Below, piece after piece: positions 8,893 to 16,453 of a stretch of 64,000 nucleotides of DNA (position 1 is its first letter; every line of letters begins with the position of its first letter). This stretch comes from Bog-113 sp965226755. GTDB lineage: Bacteria; Acidobacteriota; Terriglobia; Bryobacterales; Bryobacteraceae. The notes beneath the pieces were generated by a model. That model was not told where the DNA came from and searched no databases. It saw nothing but the letters and a program-made list of their open reading frames with translations. The stretch is taken from contig CBDDDT010000007.1 in NCBI GenBank assembly GCA_965226755.1, forward strand, positions 186,001 through 250,000. Reading direction: 5' to 3'. The translations under genes and the position numbers were made by a program.

Positions 8893-9674
8893 ATGACGAA
8901 ATCACGATTCCGCCGCCGGCTAAGTCTTTCTTTGGAAAAGATGCTGGCTTCTTACTCCCTCGCTGGGGCGGCGACACTCGGTTCAGTATGTGCGCCCCCG
9001 GGCGAATGCGCCGTGGTTTATACCTCGATCCATGCTGTGCGTTCGACCACGAGTCGCACTCCCGTGTCGCTGCCCCTCGATCTGAATCACGACGGTTCTG
9101 TTGATTTTCAAATCACCGCGAGCCGGTTTCATTTCTACAGTTCGTTCAACGCGGGACAGATAGGCTACCTGAAAGTGATCCCGATGGGCGGGAACCAGAT
9201 TGTCAACTCGGCCGGTAACCACTACGCGGATGCGTTCAATGTCGGCGCCGAAATCTCCCCTGCTCTCAATTTTGTTTCCCCGTTCAGTGATTACGCGCTT
9301 CTTGGAATCTTCTTCTCCGCGGACGGGTACGGAAGTATCGTGGATGGCCACTTTCCTAACACCAGGAACAAGTTCGTCGCGCTAAAGCTTTCGCAGAACG
9401 GACAGGATTTTATGGGTGGGCCAGAGTCAACGTCAGGCAAGTTGGGCCGAGCTTCACATTTGAGCTTGTGGATTACGCTTACCAGAACACGCCGAATGAG
9501 CCGATTCTGGCCGGAGAGGGCATTCCGGGATCGCAAGTATCGTCGCTCGACTCCCTGCCGCCCCAGACCGGTACACTAAGGCCCACAGGGGGTGCGCGCA
9601 TGCCGGCAACCCTGGGAGCCCTTGCCGCCGGAGATCGCGCGATCGCTTTGTGGCGGCGTTTGATAAGCCAATAG
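8893..9674 (+). pseudogene. Secreted protein of unknown function, frame broken at a T-run
   Basis: The 5' part begins at ATG 8893 and encodes a basic N-terminus, a hydrophobic segment (LEKMLASYSLAGAATLG) and a beta-rich body with a DLNHDGSVDF loop. At the four-T run 9408-9411 the frame changes: reading one base over, the sequence continues as FYGWARVNVRQVGPSFTFELVDYAYQ... to a stop at 9674, which reads as the natural continuation and ends in a small-residue/hydrophobic/basic tail (PATLGALAAG... WRRL). Five Ts would restore one ~260-residue protein. Proteins of this shape in acidobacteria are exported and often carry a C-terminal sorting tail. Function unknown. Confidence 0.75.
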
Positions 9675-9742
9675 AGGGAGTCTCGCGGTCGCAGGAACGT
9701 CCTTGAGTTCGTCGTTCTGATGACCATAATTCTCCAGACCTT

Positions 9743-10309
9743 CTAGTGGTGTGCTTCACACGCTTTGACCTTTATCGAGGGTTTGCGAGCGCGGGTGACC
9801 TTCTGCAGAATGTCGCGCGCATACGCGGTCCAGATGAATGGCTTGGGATTCTGATTGTGCAGGTCGATATAGCCTTCAACAGCCATGATGAGTTCTTCGA
9901 GATCCCGAAACACTTCGCGCTTGAGTCGATTCTGAGTTAGATCGCGGAAGTACCGCTCGACCATGTTGAGCCACGACGCGCTCGTCGGCGTAGAGTGCAC
10001 GTGAAAGCGCGAACGTTTCGAAAGCCAGCGTTGCACCCGCGGGTGCTTGTGGGTCGCGTAGTTGTCGCAAATCAGATGGAACGTCTGATTCGGCAGAGTA
10101 GCCTGCTCGATCAGGCGCAGAAACTTCAGCCACTCCTGATGACGATGACGTTCCATGCAGACGCCCATCACCTCGCCGTTGAACACGCGCTGGTCTTGTG
10201 CGTGTTCCGGCGGATCAGAGTATGAGCCCACGATCGCTTCCAGCTTCTCCGCGAAATCCGGGTCGTTACTAAGTTTGAAAGTCTCGACCCGATGCGGTTT
10301 CAGCCCCAA
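9743..10309 (-). pseudogene. IS630-family transposase remnant, copy 1
   Basis: The C-terminal part of an IS630-type DDE transposase: GLKPHRVETFKLSNDP, then after a gap RHRHQEWLKFLRLI, the second catalytic Asp in LICDNYATHKHP, and TPTSASWLNMVERYFRDLT with the Glu. The N-terminal helix-turn-helix is absent, and about 50 residues containing the first catalytic Asp (VDEKSQ, present in copy 2) are deleted between PPEHA and VFNGEVMGV. The extreme C-terminus has changed frame relative to copy 2 (…KPSIKVKACEAHH instead of …KTLDKGQSV). It cannot be active. Confidence 0.9.
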
Positions 10310-10529
10310 GTAAATGCCCTTCTTAGCACTTGTCGCGCCCTGAATATGCCGGTTGCAGGTCGCTCGCCGTGCATGCCAAAGGAAGCAGCAGCAATGATCA
10401 GCAAAGCCTGAAAGCAGGCGTCGGCCGCAGGCCGTCCGTATGGGGCGGTCCTACTGCGTCTGGCCTCCGCCCGGAACCTTTGCCGGCCAGCGTCAAAGGG
10501 CGCTTCACTTGCGCCGGGGACTGAGCAAG

Positions 10530-10552
10530 AAAAACCCCGGCTTTCACCGGGG
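10530..10552 (-). terminator. Rho-independent terminator (minus strand), copy 1
   Basis: On the minus strand a CCCCGG / CCGGGG stem with a six-base loop is followed by TTTTT. It lies about 240 bp beyond the AbiE genes and is oriented to end their transcript. A second small hairpin with the same CTTTCA loop (CTGG/CCAG) lies just to its right. The whole structure is duplicated at 13512-13534. Confidence 0.65.
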
Positions 10553-10790
10553 GTCTGGCTTTCACCAGGACTATCAAGGAAGATACGCTACTGGCATTAC
10601 GGGCGGCGGCGGAAATCGGATTGCGACGGCTGCCGGGTGGAGATGAGCGAAGTGTGGAAGGCTCGTGACACGCGGCTGGAGCGCGTCGGGTGATCGGCGA
10701 CGCGCCTTTCCGACACCTGCCGACCTGTGGGAGACGTACACGTTGAGTCTATCGGCGTCAGCAAACAAGTAAAGCCCCCGGTTTCCGTTG

Positions 10791-11520
10791 TTACTCACCG
10801 CCGTGCTCCAATCGGCGAGCCATGCCGACCAGCGTGGACAGCGCCGCTTCGAATTCGTGCCTTTCGCCGTAAACCATATCCCGAAGGAACACTGTATACC
10901 TTCGGGCAAAGCCAGGATCGGTCGCCATACCGGTCACGGCCCGCAGCGTTTCGGCAATCGGGTCATCGCGATAGGCGGGAAATTGATGACCGTAGGCCCC
11001 GGCATCCCCCAGCATGATCGTTTTCGACCATGAAGGAAATCACGGGCAGTGTGATCGCCTTGCGTCGCAAGGGCCACAACGCCGTCTCTATCTGGATTTC
11101 TGGTCGCAAACTCCCCTTCCCCTCGGCAATCGGCGCATAGGGAAGTCGATAGAGAGTGTAGCGGCTTCCATTACCGGATTCGCGGTGAGTGGGATTTTTC
11201 GGATCGAATTTGAACCCGGCATCCAGGAGAGAATCCGTGATGGCGTCGCGGAAGCCCCGGAGTTCCGGGCGGGTGTATTTGCCGGCCGGTACGATTTTCA
11301 GATCTATGTCCTCGGACATGCGCCGGATAAGGCGGTGCGCACGGCTCAGAGCCGTACCACCTCCAAACACCAGCCGGAACGGTTCCGTATCGGTTTCAGC
11401 GATCGCCCGGAGCGCGCGGACGACATACCAATCCTTTTCGACGAGCGCCGGACTTGGCAATCCAAAATACGCCTGGACTTCCAGCAACTCCCTGAGGGAT
11501 GGCTTATCGTTCAAGGACAA
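10791..11520 (-). pseudogene. AbiEii-type nucleotidyltransferase toxin, internally deleted
   Basis: The first ~150 residues match the AbiEii/AbiGii toxin family: EKDWYVVRALRAI, the nucleotidyltransferase core FGGGTALSRAHRL and SEDIDLKI, and an RPEIQIE strand. After VISFMVENDHA at about 11015 the frame is lost. The family's C-terminal region reappears in another frame (10791-11015: YGHQFPAYRDDPIAETLRAV... MVYGERHEFEAALSTL). Family proteins have roughly 70-80 more residues between these parts, so a deletion removed the middle and shifted the frame. The start ATG at 11520 overlaps the antitoxin gene by 17 bp, the usual coupling. The toxin should be inactive, but the transferase core is still encoded in an intact N-terminal fragment. 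Confidence 0.8.
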
Positions 11521-11920
11521 GTTCCCGATTGCCGTCGCTGAGCCGCCGGGAGAAACGCCCCTTCACCCGGACCACCGGATTGACCGGCACCTGCGTCGAA
11601 CGTCCTTCGTTATAAGCGCGCTCTGCGTCTGTCGGCTCCCAGGCCACGCCCAACTTCGTCAGTGCCTGGCGTGCGGCGCCCGGAAATCCGTTCCGACTGT
11701 AAAGGATCGGCTCACCCGATATGCGCGAAATTATTGCCCGTCCGTAGACGCCGTAACCAAGTCGCACCAGGTGCTTTTCGCGCACTAAGCCGCGAAGCAC
11801 CCGCAGAACCTGATCCTCGCCACCGAGATCGCGAAACTCGCGCGGCAGGAACACGTCCTCACCCCGCTTGCGGGCGATCCGCGCCGCGATCCTTTCTCGC
11901 AATGTTTTCCGTCGCTGCAT
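11504..11920 (-). CDS. AbiEi/DUF6088-like antitoxin and autorepressor
   Basis: 138 residues from ATG 11920 (the frame is open further upstream but is non-coding in character there). The N-terminal winged-helix-like part has RKRGEDVFLPREFRDLGG... VLRVLRGLVREKHLVRLGYGVYGRA, as in AbiEi-family antitoxins of type IV systems, followed by a compact C-terminal domain. In characterised AbiE systems this protein neutralises the nucleotidyltransferase toxin and represses its own promoter. Its stop overlaps the toxin start. It is intact although the toxin is broken. The 13-bp direct repeats just upstream are its probable operators. Confidence 0.75.
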   Translation of the reverse strand: MQRRKTLRERIAARIARKRGEDVFLPREFRDLGGEDQVLRVLRGLVREKHLVRLGYGVYGRAIISRISGEPILYSRNGFPGAARQALTKLGVAWEPTDAERAYNEGRSTQVPVNPVVRVKGRFSRRLSDGNRELVLER

Positions 11921-11934
11921 CTCAACCCACTTTG

Positions 11935-11971
11935 CAAAAACCCGACATTTATAGTATACAAAAACCCGACA
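11935..11971 (-). promoter_or_regulatory. AbiE promoter with paired 13-bp direct repeats
   Basis: On the minus strand the 13-mer TGTCGGGTTTTTG occurs twice, exactly 24 bp start to start (11959-11971 and 11935-11947), with TATACTATAAA between. Two equal sites on about the same helix face, flanking a -10-like sequence 15 bp before the antitoxin start, fit autoregulation by AbiEi. The repeats are direct, not inverted. Binding is inferred. Confidence 0.7.
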
Positions 11972-12071
11972 CTCTGCAGGGGTGACAAATTTTGCTGTCC
12001 CACCAAACACTTGCGCAGTTCGTCGGTACACGTTCCGCATTCTTTCCGAAGGTTGGTAACGTGGATGGTCA

Positions 12072-12743
12072 ATGAGTTTTCTTAACGAAATCCTGATCGC
12101 AATGGGTAGCAACGCCACGCTTCTCATCGTTCTCGCGTATCTTGCCCGCTCATTGATGCAGACGTTGCTCGCCAAAGACATCAAGAAATTCGAGGTGGAA
12201 TTGCAGAACAACGCCACCGCTCAACTGGAACGCCTCAAATCCGACCTTAGGTCAGCCGGAGATGTCTCAATTGAGCAGTTGAAGAGCCGGTTGCAGCAGG
12301 CGGCCATTGAACACCAAGTGCGTTTTTCCAATCTTCATGAACAGCGAGCCCAAAAAATTGCTGACCTGTATCGGCGCATCGTCGAACAATCTTTGGCTTG
12401 CCAGCGTTATGTCTTCCGTCTCACGGCGGCGAACCGACAAGTCGGTTTTCTTGAGCTAGAGAAGAGTTTTTCAGACTTCTTTCTATTCTTCGAGTCCAGC
12501 CGAATCTATCTCCCCGAGCATGTGTGCGGTTTGCTTGAAAAACTTTCCGATACTATAAGGCAACCCGCAATAAGCGTTTACGTCTATGGTGACACCGACG
12601 ATCACGCAAATGACGCCGTACGCGAAGAGAAAAGGCGCGCATTCAAATCCGCTTTCCAGGCTCTCGACGCTGAGATACCGGCAGCCAAGAAGATTCTAGA
12701 GGACGAATTTCGAAGGCTGCTCGGCGCAGAAGCAGTCGGCTGA
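12072..12743 (+). CDS. Membrane-anchored coiled-coil protein of unknown function
   Basis: 223 residues: one N-terminal membrane segment (about 13-32, NATLLIVLAYLARSLMQTLL), then a long charged helix (about 35-115, KDIKKFEVELQNNATAQLERLKSDL... HQVRFSNLHEQRAQKIADLYRR) predicted to form a coiled coil, then a helical C-terminal domain. There is no catalytic motif. Codon use is visibly more AT-rich than in the flanking genes, which with its position between long repeats suggests acquisition. It is divergent from the AbiE antitoxin, across a 151-bp region. A defence or stress role is possible from context only. Confidence 0.75.
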   Translation: MSFLNEILIAMGSNATLLIVLAYLARSLMQTLLAKDIKKFEVELQNNATAQLERLKSDLRSAGDVSIEQLKSRLQQAAIEHQVRFSNLHEQRAQKIADLYRRIVEQSLACQRYVFRLTAANRQVGFLELEKSFSDFFLFFESSRIYLPEHVCGLLEKLSDTIRQPAISVYVYGDTDDHANDAVREEKRRAFKSAFQALDAEIPAAKKILEDEFRRLLGAEAVG

Positions 12744-12834
12744 GCAGAAACAGTTATCAGGCGTTGATTGAGAAAAACTACCCTCTTTTTTCTTAAGACT
12801 GGTAAGCCCTGCAAAGCGGCTCTAGTGGTGTGCT

Positions 12835-13291
12835 TCACACGCTTTGACCTTTATCGAGGGTCTTGCGAGCGCGGGTGACCTTCTGCAGAATGTCGCGCGC
12901 AGACGCGGTCCAGATGAATGGCTTGGGATTCTGATTGTGCAGGTCGATATAGCCTTCAACAGCCATGATGAGTTCTTCGAGATCCCGAAACACTCCGCGC
13001 TTGAGTCGATTCTGAGTTAGACCGCGGAAGAACCGCTCGACCATGTTGAGCCACGATGACGATGACGTTGCGCTTGTAATCGTGAGTCATCGTTTCGCCG
13101 CGACCGCGCTTCATCGGCAGCCCCGGTTGAGTGCGATCGAGCGCCTGGATCTGACTCTTTTCATCCACGCACAAGACCAGCGCGTGTTCCGGCGGATCAG
13201 AGTATAAGCCCACGATCGCTTCCAGGTTCTCCGCGAACTCCGGGTCGTTACTAAGTTTGAAAGTCTCGACCCGATGCGGTTTCAGCCCCAA
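12835..13291 (-). pseudogene. IS630-family transposase remnant, copy 2
   Basis: Keeps the stretch missing from copy 1 (EHALVLCVDEKSQIQALDRT... GETMTHDYKRN, with the first catalytic Asp). It lacks roughly 100 residues from there to SWLNMVERFF, including the second Asp. The frame changes at the junction near 13050. The C-terminus (IWTASARDILQKVTRARKTLDKGQSV) looks native. Each copy has lost what the other keeps, so together they cover most of the catalytic domain, but neither can work. Confidence 0.9.
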
Positions 13292-13511
13292 GTAAATGCC
13301 CTTCGTAGCACTTGTCGCGCCCTGAATATGCCGGTTGCAGGTCGCTCGCCGTGCATGCCAAAGGAAGCAGCAGCAATGATCAGCAAAGCCTGAAAGCAGG
13401 CATCGGCCGCAGGCCGTCCGTATGGGGCGGTCCTACTGCGTCTGGCCTCCGCCCGGAACCGTTGCCGGCCAGCGTCAAAGGGCGCTTCACTTGCGCCGGG
13501 GACTGAGCAAG

Positions 13512-13534
13512 AAAAACCCCGGCTTTCACCGGGG
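13512..13534 (-). terminator. Rho-independent terminator (minus strand), copy 2
   Basis: Identical to the hairpin at 10530-10552: CCCCGG/CCGGGG stem, CTTTCA loop, T-run on the minus strand. Here no minus-strand gene lies to its right within reach, so it is probably carried along with the repeat. Confidence 0.5.
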
Positions 13535-13749
13535 GTCTGGCTTTCACCAGGACTATCAAGGAAGATACGCTACTGGCATTACGGGCGGCGGCGGAAATCG
13601 GATTGCGACGGCTGCCGGGTGGAGATGAGCGAAGTGTGGAAGGCTCGTGACACGCGGCTGGAGCGCGTCGGGGGCCTCTGATCCTATACCCCATTTGTCC
13701 CTTTGACCAGATGGTTTGCGCACTGTATAGGTGCGGGGAAGACTAATTC

Positions 13750-15969
13750 ATGCGACGAATACAACTGGATATCGCCAAGCTGATGGGGGTGAGTTTCCTC
13801 CTTCTTTGCGACGCCGGCATCGTTCGCGCTGGAAGCCCGCCGCCGCCCGCGGCTCCGGTCAAACCGGTGACGGACAAATTCTTCGGCGCGGAGATCTCTG
13901 ATCCGTACCGGTACATGGAGAACTTCAACGACCCGGAGGTGCAGAGATGGGTCAAGGCCGAGGATAACTATACGCGGTCCGTCCTGGAGGATATTCCGGG
14001 GCGCCAAGCGTTATTGGCCCGCATTCGGGAGTTGGGCGAGTCGGTTCCGCGCGTGGGCGTCGAACGGCTTCCCGGGGATATTTACCTCGTTTTTAAGCGT
14101 CTGCCCGGTGAAAATACGGAAAAACTCTACCTTCGCCATGGGCTTACCGGAACGGACCGGCTAATCGTCGACCCGGAGAAAGTGAAGCTCGCTCCCGAAA
14201 GTCAAAGCAAGGGCAAGAATGTTCTGGCCAACGTGGCCGCGTCGAATGACAACAAATACGTGGCCGTCGATATTCAACCGGGCGGTTCGGAGGTGGATGG
14301 CGAGCTGCACGTTTTCGAGATCGCAACCGGACGCGACGTGGATTCCATTCCGCGTGTCGGCGCGGAAGCAGCGCAGCCCTCCTGGCTCGCGGACAACCAT
14401 TCCTTTGTTTACGGCCGGCTCCAAAAGCTCGCACCCGGCGCGCCGGCGGCCGAGCAGAGACAGAAGTTTCGATCGTACCTGCACGTCCTGGGGACGGATT
14501 CGGCGAAAGATCAGCCGGTTTTCGGCTATGGCGTCGTGCCGGGCATTGAGGTTGACCCCAGCCTGATCGCCTCGGTCGAAGTCCAACCCAACTCGCGATA
14601 TGCGATTGGCGTCCTGAACGGCAGCGTCACGCCGAACAGCGCCTATTACGTCGCTCCGGCCGGCCTGATCGGGAAGCCGAATGTGCCGTGGCGCAAGATC
14701 GCCGACCTTGAAGATGGAGTTACGAGCATCGCGGTACACGGCGATGACCTCTACGCGCTGACGTACAAGGGCGCGCCGCGCTCGAAGATTGTTCGCCTGG
14801 ATGCCCGGAATCCAAGTCTCGCGTCGGCAGTGGCCGTCGTACCGCCAGGGGAATCTGTAATTCAAGCAATGCAGCCTGCCGGAGATGCGCTCTATGCACA
14901 GTTACTGGACGGCGGCATCGGCCGCGTGCTCCGCGTGCCTTACGGATCCAGTCCGAAGCCGGAGGCGATTTCCCTTCCGTTCGACGGAACTGTGTACGTG
15001 CGAGGAGACCCGCGGGTTCCGGGTGTCCGGCTCTACGCGACGTCGTGGACCCGGGCTTTCCAAATCCTCTTCTACGATCCAGCGACCAGACTGGCGACCG
15101 ATACGAAGCTCCAGCCGATGGGCCCAAATGGCAGCCCCGAAGACTTGCGCTCCACGGAAGTTAAGGTGAAAGCCGGTGATGGGACGCCGGTGCCTTTGTC
15201 CATCGTCTCTCGGAAGGAGCTGAAGCTGGATGGCTCGAATCCGACTCTTCTGGAGGGGTACGGAAGCTATGGGATTCCGCTCTCTCCGGGTTTCGACGCG
15301 ACACGACTGGCTTGGTCCGAACAAGGCGGAGTGTACGCCGTGTGCCACGTGCGCGGCGGAGGAGAATACGGCGAGGAATGGCACCTGGCGGGAAAGGGCG
15401 CGACGAAGCCAAATACTTGGAAGGATTTTATCGCTTGCGCCGAATACCTCATCCAGCAGGGCTACACTTCGCCCCGCCGCCTGGGCGGACTGGGAATCAG
15501 TGCGGGCGGCATTACGATCGGACGCGCGATCACGGAGCGCCCCGATTTATTTGCGGCCGCCATCGACAGTGTGGGAGTGTCCGACACGCTGCGCTTCGAG
15601 GCGACGTCCAACGGCGAGACAAACGTTCCTGAATTCGGCAGCGTTAAAACCAATGACGGTTTTGAAGCGTTGTCCGCGATGAGCGCGTATGGGCACATCA
15701 AGGATCGGACCGCTTATCCCGCCGTCTTGTTTATGACCGGCACAAACGATCCGCGCGTCGACTCCTGGCAAATGGCTAAGATGGCTGCGCGGATGCAGGC
15801 GGCCACGAGCAGCGGAAGGCCGGTCCTGCTCCGCGTCGATTTCCAGGGCGGACATGGCGACATGGGCGGGACGGCATCTCAGCAGGAGGAAAGCCTGGCC
15901 GATGAGTTTGCGTTTCTGCTTTGGCAGTTCGGGATGCCGGGATTTCAGCCTAATCTGACTAAACCGTAG
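13750..15969 (+). CDS. Prolyl oligopeptidase family (S9) serine peptidase, exported
   Basis: 739 residues, the family's usual length. A signal peptide (residues 9-27, ending VRAG) is followed by a beta-propeller domain (about 70-470) and the alpha/beta-hydrolase domain. Catalytic triad: Ser584 in GISAGG, Asp667 in GTNDPRVD, His702 in GGHGD. The N-terminal start of family homology (PVTDKFFGAEISDPYRYMEN) is typical of S9A. The family cleaves short proline-containing peptides; with an export signal it probably acts in the periplasm. It stands alone, next to the repeat island. Confidence 0.93.
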   Translation: MRRIQLDIAKLMGVSFLLLCDAGIVRAGSPPPPAAPVKPVTDKFFGAEISDPYRYMENFNDPEVQRWVKAEDNYTRSVLEDIPGRQALLARIRELGESVPRVGVERLPGDIYLVFKRLPGENTEKLYLRHGLTGTDRLIVDPEKVKLAPESQSKGKNVLANVAASNDNKYVAVDIQPGGSEVDGELHVFEIATGRDVDSIPRVGAEAAQPSWLADNHSFVYGRLQKLAPGAPAAEQRQKFRSYLHVLGTDSAKDQPVFGYGVVPGIEVDPSLIASVEVQPNSRYAIGVLNGSVTPNSAYYVAPAGLIGKPNVPWRKIADLEDGVTSIAVHGDDLYALTYKGAPRSKIVRLDARNPSLASAVAVVPPGESVIQAMQPAGDALYAQLLDGGIGRVLRVPYGSSPKPEAISLPFDGTVYVRGDPRVPGVRLYATSWTRAFQILFYDPATRLATDTKLQPMGPNGSPEDLRSTEVKVKAGDGTPVPLSIVSRKELKLDGSNPTLLEGYGSYGIPLSPGFDATRLAWSEQGGVYAVCHVRGGGEYGEEWHLAGKGATKPNTWKDFIACAEYLIQQGYTSPRRLGGLGISAGGITIGRAITERPDLFAAAIDSVGVSDTLRFEATSNGETNVPEFGSVKTNDGFEALSAMSAYGHIKDRTAYPAVLFMTGTNDPRVDSWQMAKMAARMQAATSSGRPVLLRVDFQGGHGDMGGTASQQEESLADEFAFLLWQFGMPGFQPNLTKP

Positions 15970-16197
15970 CCCTTGCTGACCACGTCCCGTGCGAAGGCTG
16001 GCTGTTCATTTGTGCTTTCCGATCGCTCCTTTGTCCGCCGATTTCGGCGCGCGTTTACTTTCGAACCGGCTGTCGTCCCGGCTCAACGGAAGGTGGAAAT
16101 CGCGGACGGACTGTGGAAGTATTTCGCTGAAGTAGAGGCAAGCCGCAACGAGGCAATGTGCAGGCGGGGATAGCGCTCTAGCAGCGCGCTGAAAAGG

Positions 16198-16395
16198 CTA
16201 CAAGCCGCCGACAAACCCTGATTCACTCGGATAAGACGAACCTTTCGAACTGCGCATGAGGAAGTGCAAGGCGAAGGGGACTTCGTCGGGATGGCTGGCG
16301 CACCAGGCGAGGATACGCTCGAATTTGGTGGTGTCGTCAGCGATCGCGCTGATCTCCACGAGTTCGGTTTCGACGAGAGACGGGTCGCGGAGCAT
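16198..16395 (-). CDS. Small hypothetical protein (65 aa)
   Basis: Open from ATG 16395 with strong GC at third positions, like the genes around it. The product is acidic and helical, with the notable stretch FERILAWCASHPDEVPFALHF. No signal or membrane segment. Divergent from the amidohydrolase (58 bp between starts). I have no functional assignment; a short regulatory or adaptor protein is only a guess. Confidence 0.5.
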   Translation of the reverse strand: MLRDPSLVETELVEISAIADDTTKFERILAWCASHPDEVPFALHFLMRSSKGSSYPSESGFVGGL

Positions 16396-16453
16396 GGATT
16401 CAGGATGACACGAGCGGAATTCGGCACGAAAGAGGTTTCGGTATGATGAGCGC

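Larger units (their letters stand above)
9742..10690. repeat. Long direct repeat, copy 1 (IS630 remnant + ~370-bp segment)
   Basis: This block recurs at 12821-13672 in the same orientation. It consists of the transposase remnant (9743-10309) and an adjacent ~370-bp segment (about 10316-10690). In that segment I count only about three mismatches between copies, so the duplication is recent. The transposase halves differ by internal deletions. The two copies enclose the AbiE module and the coiled-coil gene, so homologous recombination between them could delete about 3 kb. Confidence 0.9.
12821..13672. repeat. Long direct repeat, copy 2 (IS630 remnant + ~370-bp segment)
   Basis: Second copy of the 9742-10690 block in the same orientation. 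It starts with the same TCTAGTGGTGTGCTTCACAC end and finishes at the same GAGCGCGTCGGG. The ~370-bp right part is nearly identical to copy 1. The left part keeps a different portion of the transposase. The right edge lies about 75 bp before the prolyl oligopeptidase gene. Confidence 0.9.

Noticed and set aside
15970..16197. Short plus-strand frame (66 codons) after the prolyl oligopeptidase
   Set aside because: No ribosome site, no domain, composition not convincing.
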